From contig NZ_SOFG01000024.1 in assembly GCF_004402485.1 (NCBI RefSeq), positions 186,001-250,000 on the forward strand: a stretch of 64,000 nucleotides of DNA, in the 5' to 3' direction. The stretch is from Cryobacterium algoricola. Lineage in GTDB: Bacteria; Actinomycetota; Actinomycetes; Actinomycetales; Microbacteriaceae. Positions 53,923-62,704 of this stretch are shown here, in pieces. The stretch's first letter is position 1, and each line of letters opens with the position of its first letter. The notes beneath the pieces are model-generated. The model did not search any database, was not told where the DNA came from, and saw only the letters and a list, made by a program, of their open reading frames with translations. The position numbers and the translations under genes were made by a program.

Positions 53923-56358
53923 ATGGGAACACAGAGCACACTGGATTCGCTCAGGGCCGCAGACTCGATCCTCGCCACGATCATGGCCGCAGACGACCTC
54001 ACCGTTTCCGCGAGCCGGGACGGTGGCAGCCGGGCCGTGCGCCTGCTCGCCGAGGCCGCCGTCGACCCCGCAGACCAGGTCACCGCGATCGCCGCCGTGC
54101 ACGCCCTCGCCCAGGTCTTCGACGAGACCGCCGACGAGGTGCTCGTCTCGCTGCTCGGGCACGAGCAGCTCTTCCTCCGCGAGCACGCGGCCTGGGCCTT
54201 CGGTGCCCGCCTACCGCGCTTCGACGCGGTCGCACCCCTGCTCGGCATGGTCATCGACGGCGGTTTCGCCGGGATGATCGCCCAGCGCACCCTCGAACAA
54301 TGGAGCGCGGCCGTCGCGGCCCCCGTCGCCCTCGCCGTCGAGGGAGCACTGCTCGGCGTCAGCGAGCCGGGCGAGAGGGCGCGCCTGGTCGAGACGATCG
54401 GCCAGATCTCGGGGCGGATCCCGGAACGCACGCTGTTCCGCGTCGCCGTCGACCCGGCGGAGGCGACCGAGGTGCGGGCTGCGGCGATCGCCGCCATCGG
54501 CGACCGTGGGCTCGCAGACGCCGCCCCTGGCTCCCTCTCGGGCGCCGGCGCGGGAATCGGAACCGGGATCGGTTCCGGGCTCGGTTCCGGCGACACCGGC
54601 CTCCGGATCGTCACCGGGCTGGCCGCGGGCAGCGGGGTCCTCGCCGAGGTCGCCAGGCTCGCCGTGATCGACCTGACCGTGCCGAGCTACCCGCGGGCCC
54701 CGTGGAGCAGCGGAACGACCGTCGCCCAGCTGTTCCTGCACGCCGACATCGACGGAGCGCTGACCCGGGTCGGCTCCGGCGACAACGGCGGCATCGCGAC
54801 CCTGTTGGTCCGGCTCGGGGACGCCCTCGTCGCCGGCCAGGCCACCGGCGACGCCGGCAGCGGTGCCGGCGAGGTCGGCCGGGTGCTCACCCTCTCCCGG
54901 GGCGGCTTCGCATCCGCCCTCGACTGCCTGCCCGAGGTGTCGTCGACCCTGTCTGGCCACGCCTTCGCGACAGTACCGTTCCTCGGCGAGCCCGTCGCAT
55001 CCGCCGACGCCTGGTCGCGCCGGATCGCGACCCAGCGCGGCATCCGCCGGGTGCTCCGCGCCGCGGGACCTGTCGACGCCATCCACCTGCGGATGGCGGA
55101 CGTCGGCACCCTCGCCGCCTCGACGGTCGCCAGGGAACTCGACATCCCGGTCGTGTTCACCGTCGCGCCAGACCCGCACAGCCTCATCCGCTCGCTCGAG
55201 TCCGCCGGCGCCCTCACCCGCGCGACCTTCGGCACGGTCGACGCGACCGAACACTTCTGGTTCCGCGTGCGGCTCGTCCAGCGCCTCGCAGCGGATGCCG
55301 CGCACACCGTGCTCTTTCCCCGGCCCGACCTCGAGCGTGACCTGCGTGAGCTCGTCGGCATCGACGTGACGCAGCACCCGGAACGGCACTCGATCGTCGC
55401 AGAGGGCATCGACATCGCCGTGATCGAGGCCTCGCTCGTCGACGCCCGGGCGAGCGATGGCACGCCGGAGGAGGCTGACGTGGCCGCAGCGTACGCCGAG
55501 CCCGTGTCCGACGCCGCCGCAGCACCCGCATCCACGGTTCCCGCGCAGATGAGCGTCGAGGGCGCTGTCGCCCTCGGACAGCTCGACGACCTCCTCGCGA
55601 CCCTCCCGCCCGAGCGCCGCGCGCTGCCGCTCGCGATCACGGTCGGCCGGCTGCACCGGGTCAAGGGCATGGCGACCCTCGTCGAAGCCTGGGCGGCCGA
55701 CCCTGCGCTCCGGGCCGCCTGCAACCTCCTGATCGTCGGAGGCGACCTTGCGAACCCCACCCCGGACGAGGCCGGACAGCTCGACAGGATCCACGCCGCC
55801 GTCCCGCGCGGCGACGCGGCCTCGGCCGGGCTGCTGCTCGCCGGGCACCGCTCGAACGACACCGTCGCCCGCTGGCTCGCCGCCACCCGCCTCGGCCGCA
55901 CCGGTCTCGCAGCGGCCAACGGCGTCTACGTCTGCGCGAGCATGAAAGAGGAATTCGGCATCGCGCTACTCGAGGCGATGGCGGCAGGGCTCACCGTGGT
56001 CGCCCCGAACGGCGGGGGACCGGCCACCTACGTCGAACAGGGCGTGACCGGGTTCCTGGTCGACACCGGGAACCCGGCCGGTCTCGCCGGCGGTGTGCGT
56101 GAGGCGCTCGATCTCGCGGCGGGCCCCTTCGGTCCCGAATTCGCCGAGCGCGCCATGGCCATGGTCTCCGGCTCGTTCACGATCCAGGCGATGGCGACGA
56201 CCCTCTCCGGGGTGTACCACGACGTCGCCGAGGCGCACGAACGCCTCAGGGCGGACGCGGGGACGGGCTTCGGCCAGGCGTTCACCGGCCAGGGTCTCTC
56301 CGGCCAGGGCTTCGCCGGCCGGGGACTGGCGTCGACCTGGACGCTGAGCGCCTCATGA
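53923..56358 (+). CDS. HEAT-like repeat / GT4 glycosyltransferase fusion
   Basis: This 811-residue protein begins with about 220 residues of helical HEAT-like repeats (ADQVTAIAAVHALAQVFDETADE, HEQLFLREHAAWAFG, PEATEVRAAAIAAIGDRGLA-type units). From about residue 270 a GT-B glycosyltransferase follows: N-terminal Rossmann part (LSRGGFASALDCLPEV, VVFTVAPDPHS), then ITVGRLHRVKGMATLVEAW, LLIVGGDL, and EEFGIALLEAMAAGL with the EX7E motif of family GT4 and GGGPATYVEQGVTGFLVD. HEAT repeats on a GT4 are unusual and suggest a protein- or scaffold-bound substrate. ATG 53923 has GGGAG upstream. It overlaps the next glycosyltransferase by 4 nt. Confidence 0.78.
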   Translation: MGTQSTLDSLRAADSILATIMAADDLTVSASRDGGSRAVRLLAEAAVDPADQVTAIAAVHALAQVFDETADEVLVSLLGHEQLFLREHAAWAFGARLPRFDAVAPLLGMVIDGGFAGMIAQRTLEQWSAAVAAPVALAVEGALLGVSEPGERARLVETIGQISGRIPERTLFRVAVDPAEATEVRAAAIAAIGDRGLADAAPGSLSGAGAGIGTGIGSGLGSGDTGLRIVTGLAAGSGVLAEVARLAVIDLTVPSYPRAPWSSGTTVAQLFLHADIDGALTRVGSGDNGGIATLLVRLGDALVAGQATGDAGSGAGEVGRVLTLSRGGFASALDCLPEVSSTLSGHAFATVPFLGEPVASADAWSRRIATQRGIRRVLRAAGPVDAIHLRMADVGTLAASTVARELDIPVVFTVAPDPHSLIRSLESAGALTRATFGTVDATEHFWFRVRLVQRLAADAAHTVLFPRPDLERDLRELVGIDVTQHPERHSIVAEGIDIAVIEASLVDARASDGTPEEADVAAAYAEPVSDAAAAPASTVPAQMSVEGAVALGQLDDLLATLPPERRALPLAITVGRLHRVKGMATLVEAWAADPALRAACNLLIVGGDLANPTPDEAGQLDRIHAAVPRGDAASAGLLLAGHRSNDTVARWLAATRLGRTGLAAANGVYVCASMKEEFGIALLEAMAAGLTVVAPNGGGPATYVEQGVTGFLVDTGNPAGLAGGVREALDLAAGPFGPEFAERAMAMVSGSFTIQAMATTLSGVYHDVAEAHERLRADAGTGFGQAFTGQGLSGQGFAGRGLASTWTLSAS

Positions 56359-57692
56359 CCCTGCTCATCATCAGCCCGGACTACGCCTCGCACCTGTTCC
56401 CGCTCGCGACCCTCGGCACGGCCTGGCAGGCCGCCGGGGAACGGGTCGTCGTCGCGAGCGGCCCCGCGACGGCCGGGATCGTCGCCGAGTTCGGCTTCGA
56501 GCGGGTGAACCTGCAGCTCGGCCGCGGCTCGAACCCCGGCACCATCCGGGCGGAACAACAGCCGAGCGGTGAGGACGACGCCCTCCGCGGCTTCTTCGCC
56601 GCGACCAGGCTCGGCCTGGTGCCGACGCTGCGGTTCCAGGCGGAGGCCCGCAGCAGTGACCTGCTCTGGAACCCGGTCGAGATCGCTCGTGAGGTGCAGC
56701 GCATCGTCGCCGAGGTGCGCCCGGACCAGATCATTGTCGACCACCTCGCCTTCAGCGCCCGCCTCGCCCTGTTGAGCGCCGGCATCCGTCACGCCGACGT
56801 CGTGCTCGGGCACCCGAGCGCCCTTCCGGTCGGCACGGAGGTCTACGGCTACCCGTCCACCTGGCCAGACGCCTTCTCCCCGGAGCCGGACGACCTCGCC
56901 GGGCTCCACCGCACCTGCGAGGCGGTACGCGACACCTTCACCGCCCAGTGGAATGCCGCCCTGCTCGAACTCGACCCCGCGGCGGAGCCGAGCCGGGACG
57001 CCTTCACCGAATCCGGCGACGTGCTGATGCTCAACTACCCGGGTGAACTGCACGCGCCCGATCGCACGGCCCTGCTTCCGCAGCACGTGTTCCTCGGCTC
57101 CGCGGTGCGCGCCGAGGCCCGCGACCCCGAGGTGGAGGCGTGGCTTGCCGACGCCGTTGCGGCAGGCGACGACCGGCCCCTCGTCTACGTGAGCTTCGGG
57201 AGCTTCCTGTCGGTGCGCGGCGACGTGCTCGCCCGGGTGGCGGATGCCCTCCGCGGCCTCGATGTCCGGGTCGCTCTCGCGACGGGGTCCACGGACCCCG
57301 CCGAACTCGGCCCGATCCCGGACTCCTGGCTCGTGCGCGGCTTCCTGCCGCAGGTCGCATTGCTCGGTGCCGCCGCGGTCGCCGTCACGCACGGCGGGAA
57401 CAACAGCGTGACCGAGGCGATGACCGCCGGGGTACCGCTGCTCGTGCTGCCGTTCTCCACCGACCAGTTCGCCGGGGCGGAGGCGGTCGAGACCGCCGGG
57501 TTCGGGCTCTCGCTCGCGCCCAATACCGCGACGGCGGTCGAACTCGGCGACGCGCTCCGGTCGGTGCTCGCGCTCGCGGCACCCGACCGGGTGCGGCTCG
57601 ACGACCTCAGCGGGTCACTGCAGGGCGGAACGGGCCCGCGCCGGGCCTACGAGGCGCTGACGGCGCTCGCGGCGGTCCCTGCAGCGGGCTGA
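56355..57692 (+). CDS. GT1-family (UDP-glycosyltransferase-like) protein
   Basis: This 445-residue GT-B enzyme has the N-terminal acceptor domain (LIISPDYASHLFPLATLGTAWQ with the catalytic-type His) and the C-terminal donor domain with VYVSFGSFLSV, WLVRGFLPQVALL and THGGNNSVTEAMTAGVPLLVLPFSTDQ, the GT1 donor motif. Relatives glycosylate lipids, macrolides or other small acceptors. Tight coupling with the HEAT-GT4 gene implies that both act on one product, possibly a disaccharide-bearing lipid or polymer; acceptor and sugar are unknown. Confidence 0.82.
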   Translation: MTLLIISPDYASHLFPLATLGTAWQAAGERVVVASGPATAGIVAEFGFERVNLQLGRGSNPGTIRAEQQPSGEDDALRGFFAATRLGLVPTLRFQAEARSSDLLWNPVEIAREVQRIVAEVRPDQIIVDHLAFSARLALLSAGIRHADVVLGHPSALPVGTEVYGYPSTWPDAFSPEPDDLAGLHRTCEAVRDTFTAQWNAALLELDPAAEPSRDAFTESGDVLMLNYPGELHAPDRTALLPQHVFLGSAVRAEARDPEVEAWLADAVAAGDDRPLVYVSFGSFLSVRGDVLARVADALRGLDVRVALATGSTDPAELGPIPDSWLVRGFLPQVALLGAAAVAVTHGGNNSVTEAMTAGVPLLVLPFSTDQFAGAEAVETAGFGLSLAPNTATAVELGDALRSVLALAAPDRVRLDDLSGSLQGGTGPRRAYEALTALAAVPAAG

Positions 57693-57764
57693 TCGCGCCG
57701 CCTTCCTCCGTCGCTGTCCCGCTCCTTCGGTCGCGGCGTTCCGGCGACCGGTGACGGGCGTAAC

Positions 57765-57831
57765 GTCGGAGAATTTCGCGACTCGCCGCATCCGCTTCGT
57801 GGAGGCACGGCGTGTCGCGAAAATCTCCGAC
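57765..57831. repeat. Palindromic (REP-like) element between GT1 and DUF2017
   Basis: Arms 57765-57788 and 57808-57831 match at 22 of 24 positions over a 19-nt loop; the outer part reads GTCGGAGAATTTCGCGAC. It lies in the 196-nt gap between converging genes and could act as a terminator. The border resembles that of the element at 43518. Confidence 0.8.
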
Positions 57832-57888
57832 TTTGCGCGAGTGCGGATGCTGCCTCCGGGACTCAGTGCCCGGCTCTGCGGCTGGGAC

Positions 57889-58437
57889 TCAGCGGTCGAT
57901 GGCGTAGACGAGGGACTCCTGCACCATGCCGAGCCACTCGTAGATGCTGCTGAGCAGCGGGGCTTCGTCGGCGTCCAGGTGCTGTTCGCCGTCCGGCGAG
58001 ATCTCGAGCCGCTCGGCGAGGGTGAGCCGCAGGTCGGTGAGCGTGCGCAGCCAGGACTGTACGGCGGGGGCGTCGAGCGCGATCGGCGTCGCCGGGACCT
58101 CGAAGAGGTCGTCCACGAGGGGCCCGACGGGTTCGTCGGCGATCTCGTCGAGGGGCTCCTCGCCGAGCGTCGCGAGCAGCACCCTGGCGTTGTCGAGTTT
58201 GCGTTCGAGGAGGTCCCCGGAGGTGAAACGCCGGAACTCGGCGGAGGCCTCTGCGTCGCCCGGGTAGGCATCCGGAAGCAGCCGTGTGAGCGCCGGGTCC
58301 GCGCCGGTTCCGAGGGCATGCGACTCCGCTGCGAGCAGGAGCTCGATCAGCTGGCTCGCGGCGAGCCGGAGCAGCCCGAGCTCGACGGCTTCGAAGCTCG
58401 CGGACACCGTTCCGGCGGGATCGCGGGTGAACAGCAT
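57889..58437 (-). CDS. DUF2017 protein, partner of clpS
   Basis: This 182-residue helical protein (EAVELGLLRLAASQLIELL, FRRFTSGDLLERKLDNARVLLATL, LTDLRLTLAERLEI, YEWLGMVQESLVYAIDR) matches actinobacterial DUF2017, almost always next to clpS. Function is unknown; linkage suggests a role with the ClpS-ClpC adaptor system. ATG 58437 overlaps the clpS stop by 1 nt. Confidence 0.8.
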   Translation of the reverse strand: MLFTRDPAGTVSASFEAVELGLLRLAASQLIELLLAAESHALGTGADPALTRLLPDAYPGDAEASAEFRRFTSGDLLERKLDNARVLLATLGEEPLDEIADEPVGPLVDDLFEVPATPIALDAPAVQSWLRTLTDLRLTLAERLEISPDGEQHLDADEAPLLSSIYEWLGMVQESLVYAIDR

Positions 58438-58721
58438 CACGAGTCCTCGTGGGAGAGGGTGGCCCAGAGCCCGAAGCCGTGCATCGCCTCGACGTGGCGC
58501 TCCATCGACTCGCGGTTTCCGGTTGCGACGACGGCCCTGCCGGAGTTGTGCACCCGCAGCATCAGGCGTTCGGCTTCCTCGGGTGCGACCCCGAAGTAGC
58601 TGCGGAACACGTAGGAGACATAGGACATCAGGTTGACCGGATCGTCCCACACGATGGTGACCCAGGGGCGGTCGAGGGAGACGGCTTCACGCAGGTCCGA
58701 TTTTTCAAAAGTCTTCGGCAC
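58437..58721 (-). CDS. clpS: ATP-dependent Clp protease adaptor ClpS
   Basis: ClpS brings N-degron proteins to ClpC/ClpP. The 94-residue protein has [15 protein letters not shown], whose Asp-Asp-Pro-x-Asn and Met line the N-degron pocket, then [13 protein letters not shown] and [15 protein letters not shown]. It starts at GTG 58721; CAGGCT, one base off a TAnnnT box, is 6 nt upstream. Confidence 0.92.
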   Translation of the reverse strand: MPKTFEKSDLREAVSLDRPWVTIVWDDPVNLMSYVSYVFRSYFGVAPEEAERLMLRVHNSGRAVVATGNRESMERHVEAMHGFGLWATLSHEDS

Positions 58722-58771
58722 CGGTTAAGCCTGACATGCCGGGGGTCGTTCCCGCCACCGTTACCGGAAAT

Positions 58772-59533
58772 TCATCCTCGCACCACGGCTTCCGGCGCGT
58801 GGTGCGGGCGCCCGGCCGCATGCCCGAGCGCCGCGACGGCGAGGGTGATCACGGCAGAGAGGGCGACGCCCCAGGCGATGTGCACCGAGAGCAGGAGGGC
58901 CCCGACCAGGGCGCCCGCGCAGATCAGCAGGATGGCGGCCACCCGGCGGAACCACGGCTGGCCCTTGCCGCCGCCGAGTCTCGAGTCCGCGGCCAGCCCG
59001 GTGATGGTCGACGTCACGACGACCGTCGTGACGTCCTTGACCCCGATGTGCCGGGCGACCCCCGCCTGGAGTCCCATCATCGCGGCGAGGAGGCTCGTGA
59101 TCACCAGGTCGAAGGGCTGCGCCGGATGCCCGCCGCCGAGGACCAGGGCAAGCGCCAGTCCCGCCATGATCGCGCCCTGCACCGCGAACAGCGCCGTCGC
59201 GTGGGTCGTCCAGCCGATCGCGACGGGCCGCAGCACCCGGCCGCCGATGGCCGCCCCGAGCATGAAGGTGAACAGGGCGAGCAACGGGCCGAGCACGGGC
59301 AGGTTGCTCGCGCCGGCGAGCGCCATCCCGAGGATGACGACGTTGCCCGTCATGTTGCCGGTGAACACCTTGTCCAGGCCGAGGTACCCGACGGCATCCG
59401 CCAGGCCGGTGGAGAACGTCAGCGCCAGCATGAGGCCGAGGTGCAGGTTCGCGGGATGACGGCGGAGCTTCTCGAGCACGATGATCCTTCGGGACGGGGA
59501 CTGCTGGGTATGTTTCCTGGAGGTAAAACTCAT
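58772..59533 (-). CDS. DUF1275 (YoaK-type) membrane protein
   Basis: This 253-residue integral membrane protein has about six helices and the family blocks LALTFSTGLADAVGYLGLDKVFTGNMTGNVVILG and LQAGVARHIGVKDVTTVVVTSTITGL. The family function is unknown. ATG 59533 is the best start; the frame remains open upstream across the divergent promoter region and is not coding there. Confidence 0.82.
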   Translation of the reverse strand: MSFTSRKHTQQSPSRRIIVLEKLRRHPANLHLGLMLALTFSTGLADAVGYLGLDKVFTGNMTGNVVILGMALAGASNLPVLGPLLALFTFMLGAAIGGRVLRPVAIGWTTHATALFAVQGAIMAGLALALVLGGGHPAQPFDLVITSLLAAMMGLQAGVARHIGVKDVTTVVVTSTITGLAADSRLGGGKGQPWFRRVAAILLICAGALVGALLLSVHIAWGVALSAVITLAVAALGHAAGRPHHAPEAVVRG

Positions 59534-59667
59534 GTCGATCGTGTCAACAGTGACCTGAAACGTACCGGCTGGTGGAATGGCACGCAAACGGGAGATAGCC
59601 TCGATCGCGAGGCACCAATAGTGTGAAGCACCACGTTCTTGTTTCTGCGTACCTGGAAGGCGCTCCC

Positions 59668-60768
59668 ATGTCGTACGTCGTACTCCACCCAGGCATGGGG
59701 AGTATTCCGCCCGGGCACTACCTTCCGGCCACCCCGCAGACCGTGCTGTGGGGCCGCCTGCCCTGTGCGGCGGATGCCGCGGTGCTCTCGATCGCATCCG
59801 GTGACGTCGTGACGATCGACACCCTCAGCCACGAGGGGCTGCTCGAGGACCAGGGTAGGGACCCGCTCGCCTTCTTCGGCGGCCACGGCGTCGCGGCGAT
59901 CGATGTGCTCACGGATGCCGTTGCGCTCGCCGCGAGCGACTACCCGCGGGACGCCGAGGCGGACGGTCCGCACGTCGTGACCGGACCGATCGAGGTGCGC
60001 GGTGCGCTCCCGGGCGACCTGCTCAGGATGACCCTGCTCGAGGCGACGCCCCGGGTGCCGTACGGCGTCATCTCGAGCCGCCACGGCCGCGGGGCGCTGC
60101 CCGGCGAGTACCCCGTCGGACCGGGCACGGTCTCCGTGTTCACCGAGGTCGACACCGATCCCGGATACGGGACGGAAGCCGGGGCGCTCGTCGGCACCCT
60201 GCCGCTCGTCCCCGGCGGAGACCGGGTCGTGCGCTTCCCGCTCGACCCGTTCCTCGGCATCATGGGCGTCGGCGTCGCCGGTGACACCCGGCCGCACTCC
60301 GTCCCGCCCGGCGCGCACGGCGGCAACCTCGACATCAGCCTGCTCACCGTCGGCAGCGCGCTGTACCTGCCCGTGCAGGTGCCGGGCGCGCTCGCCTACG
60401 TCGGCGACCCGCACTTCGCGCAGGGCGACGGCGAGGTGGCGCTGACGGCGCTCGAGGCGAGCCTGCGGGTGCGCATCCGCTTCGACGTCATTCCGGCGGA
60501 GGAGGCGGCGGCGCTCTTCGGCCGGCTCACCGGACCGCTCGCCGAGACTGATGAGTTCCTCGTGCCGACCGGGCTCGACCCGGACCTCGACGAAGCGATG
60601 CGGGCCTGTGTGCGCGCCGCGATCGCCCTGCTCGGGGCCCGCTACGGCATGGACCAGACCCTCGCGTACGCCTACCTGAGTGCGGCGACCGACTTCAACA
60701 TCTCCCAGGTCGTCGACCGTGTCACGGGCGTGCACGCCCGCATCCGGACGGCGGACTTCGGTGCTTGA
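59668..60768 (+). CDS. Acetamidase/formamidase-family hydrolase
   Basis: This 366-residue protein belongs to the FmdA/AmdA family: LPCAADAAVLSIASGDVVTIDTLSHEG, GPIEVRGALPGDLLRMTLLEATPR, and HGGNLDISLLTVGSALYLPVQVPGA. Members hydrolyse short amides to carboxylate and ammonia. ATG 59668 with GGAAGG before it is chosen over an in-frame GTG 45 nt upstream. It overlaps the AtzH-amidase gene by 8 nt. Confidence 0.82.
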   Translation: MSYVVLHPGMGSIPPGHYLPATPQTVLWGRLPCAADAAVLSIASGDVVTIDTLSHEGLLEDQGRDPLAFFGGHGVAAIDVLTDAVALAASDYPRDAEADGPHVVTGPIEVRGALPGDLLRMTLLEATPRVPYGVISSRHGRGALPGEYPVGPGTVSVFTEVDTDPGYGTEAGALVGTLPLVPGGDRVVRFPLDPFLGIMGVGVAGDTRPHSVPPGAHGGNLDISLLTVGSALYLPVQVPGALAYVGDPHFAQGDGEVALTALEASLRVRIRFDVIPAEEAAALFGRLTGPLAETDEFLVPTGLDPDLDEAMRACVRAAIALLGARYGMDQTLAYAYLSAATDFNISQVVDRVTGVHARIRTADFGA

Positions 60769-62599
60769 GCAGAACGGCCGACCCGTCGAAGTCACGGCGG
60801 CTCGTGCGTCCGTCCCTGCCGTGCTCCGTCCGGCCCCGCCTGCGGTCGGCACGCCTACGGTCGCCGTGCCCGTGCCCGTGCCCGTGCCCGTGCCCGTGCC
60901 CGTGCCCTCGGCCGCAACGCCCTCGGCAGCCACTCCTGCGTTTGCCGGGCCCACGGCGGCGATGCCCCCTGCCGCAACGTCCCCGGCCGCCGCGCTCCCC
61001 GCCGGACGGCCCGTGCGCGCCGCACCCTCGGCCGCTGCGCCCGAGCTTCGGCCGACCTCGATCACGGGGGAGCTGCCCGGTGGCCTGCTCGCCGCCTTCG
61101 AGGCCTACGAGGCCGCGCTCGCGGCCAATGACCTCGAGGCGCTCGCGGGGTTCTTCGCTCCCGGACCGGACACGCTCCGCGGCGACGCGGCCGGGCTGCT
61201 CGTCGGGAGCGACGCGATCGCCGGATTCCGCGCCGGCCGACCCGGGGTCGTGCGGCGCAGCATCCGCTCACTGCACGTGCGGGCCATCGGGACCGACCAC
61301 GCCCTGATCGTCGCCGAGAACGCGCCCGTGGCCGGCGGGGCCGGACTGGTGACGCAACTCTGGAGCCGGACCGCGGCGGGCTGGCGGATCGAGGCTGCGC
61401 AGGTCGCCGCATCCGCTCCCGCGATCGACCGGACCATCTGGCGGGTGGTCGGCACGCCGCTCGTCGCCGGCGAGGCCGGCGGAACCCTCGCGGGCGTGCG
61501 GGTCGCGGTCAAGGATCTCTTCGACGTGGCCGGGTTCGCGGTCGGGGCCGGCACCCCGGCCTACCTCGAGAGCGCGACCGCCGCGACCGAGAGCGCACCC
61601 TCGCTCACCGCCCTCCTCCGGGTGGGGGCGAGCGTGATCGGCATCGCCCAGACCGACGAGTTCGCGTACAGCATCGCCGGGACCAACGTGCACTCGGGGA
61701 CACCCCCGAATCCGCGCGTACCGGGAGGACTGCCGGGCGGCTCGTCAAGCGGACCCGCCGCCGCCGTCGCCCTCGGCCAGGCGGACCTCGGCCTCGCGAC
61801 CGACACCGCAGGGTCGATCCGGGTGCCTGCCTCCTACCAGGGGCTCTGGGGGCTGCGCACGAGCCACGGGGCGGTCAGCCGCGACGGGGTGCTCCCGCTC
61901 GCGCCCTCGTTCGACACGGTCGGCTGGCTCGCCAGGAACCCGGAGCTGCTCCGGGCCGCCGCCGCCGTCTCGCTCGACACCGACAAGCAGCTGCCGCTGC
62001 TGCCCGCCCGGTTCGCCGTGTGCACCCAGACCGTGTTCGCAGCGGAGGAGGGGGTGCAGGCGGCGTTCGTCGCCGCGGTCGACCGCCTCGAGGGAAGCGG
62101 GCACCTGTCCGCAGTTGAGATCGTCTCCCTCGACCCGTTGACCCGCCTATTCGAGACGTTCCGCACCGTGCAGGCGGCCGAGGCCTGGCACGCCCACGGC
62201 GACTGGGTCGACGCCCACCCCGGCACGCTCGGCCCCGACGTGCGCTCCCGTTTCGCGTTCGCCTCGCTCATCGACGAGGACGAGGCAGGCGCGCACCGGA
62301 TCGACCTCGCCGAGGCCAGGGAACGGCTCGACGCGGCCCTCGACGGCCGGATCCTGCTGCTGCCCTCCACCTCATCGACCGCGCCGGCCCGCACCTCGTC
62401 CGGGGCCCGGATCGAAGCGATCCGCACCGCGACGCTCTCCCTGACCTGCCTCGCCGCGATCGGCGGGTACCCCGCGGTGTCCCTGCCCGGCCTGTCCGTC
62501 GCCGGGGCGCCGGTCGGGCTCAGCCTCGTCGGACCGCGTCACTCCGACCTGGCCCTGCTCGACCTGGCCGCCGGGCTCGCTGCGGGGCTCGAGGGCTGA
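60761..62599 (+). CDS. AtzH-like domain fused to amidase-signature hydrolase
   Basis: This 612-residue protein has a low-complexity head (about residues 15-95, including seven VP repeats), an AtzH/SnoaL-like domain (about 100-225: LLAAFEAYEAALAANDLEALAGFFAP, GLVTQLWSRTAAGWRIEAAQVA) and an amidase (about 230-612). The amidase triad is visible: Lys in VRVAVKDLFDVAG, cis-Ser in GGSSSGPAAAVAL and nucleophile Ser in TDTAGSIRVPAS. AtzH-amidase pairs act in s-triazine and carboxybiuret breakdown; here they are fused. It starts at GTG 60761. The formamidase upstream and the PucG-like gene downstream suggest nitrogen recovery from ureides or small amides. Confidence 0.82.
   Translation: MLEQNGRPVEVTAARASVPAVLRPAPPAVGTPTVAVPVPVPVPVPVPVPSAATPSAATPAFAGPTAAMPPAATSPAAALPAGRPVRAAPSAAAPELRPTSITGELPGGLLAAFEAYEAALAANDLEALAGFFAPGPDTLRGDAAGLLVGSDAIAGFRAGRPGVVRRSIRSLHVRAIGTDHALIVAENAPVAGGAGLVTQLWSRTAAGWRIEAAQVAASAPAIDRTIWRVVGTPLVAGEAGGTLAGVRVAVKDLFDVAGFAVGAGTPAYLESATAATESAPSLTALLRVGASVIGIAQTDEFAYSIAGTNVHSGTPPNPRVPGGLPGGSSSGPAAAVALGQADLGLATDTAGSIRVPASYQGLWGLRTSHGAVSRDGVLPLAPSFDTVGWLARNPELLRAAAAVSLDTDKQLPLLPARFAVCTQTVFAAEEGVQAAFVAAVDRLEGSGHLSAVEIVSLDPLTRLFETFRTVQAAEAWHAHGDWVDAHPGTLGPDVRSRFAFASLIDEDEAGAHRIDLAEARERLDAALDGRILLLPSTSSTAPARTSSGARIEAIRTATLSLTCLAAIGGYPAVSLPGLSVAGAPVGLSLVGPRHSDLALLDLAAGLAAGLEG
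60866..60907 (+). repeat. Seven perfect GTGCCC hexamers
   Basis: Seven uninterrupted GTGCCC units encode Val-Pro repeats in the amidase head. Length changes would keep the frame. Confidence 0.9.
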
Positions 62600-62704
62600 G
62601 CCCGTCGACGGCCGGCCCCGCGGGCGAGGCCGACGGAATCCCTGACCGAACGCCGGATGCGGCGGGGTAACACCGTGGAAACGCCGCGTGCCTAAGCTGG
62701 TCAT

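Noticed and set aside
54211-55848. Minus-strand frame opposite the HEAT-GT4 gene
   Set aside because: Gly/Arg/Asp-rich shadow of a gene with clear GT4 motifs.
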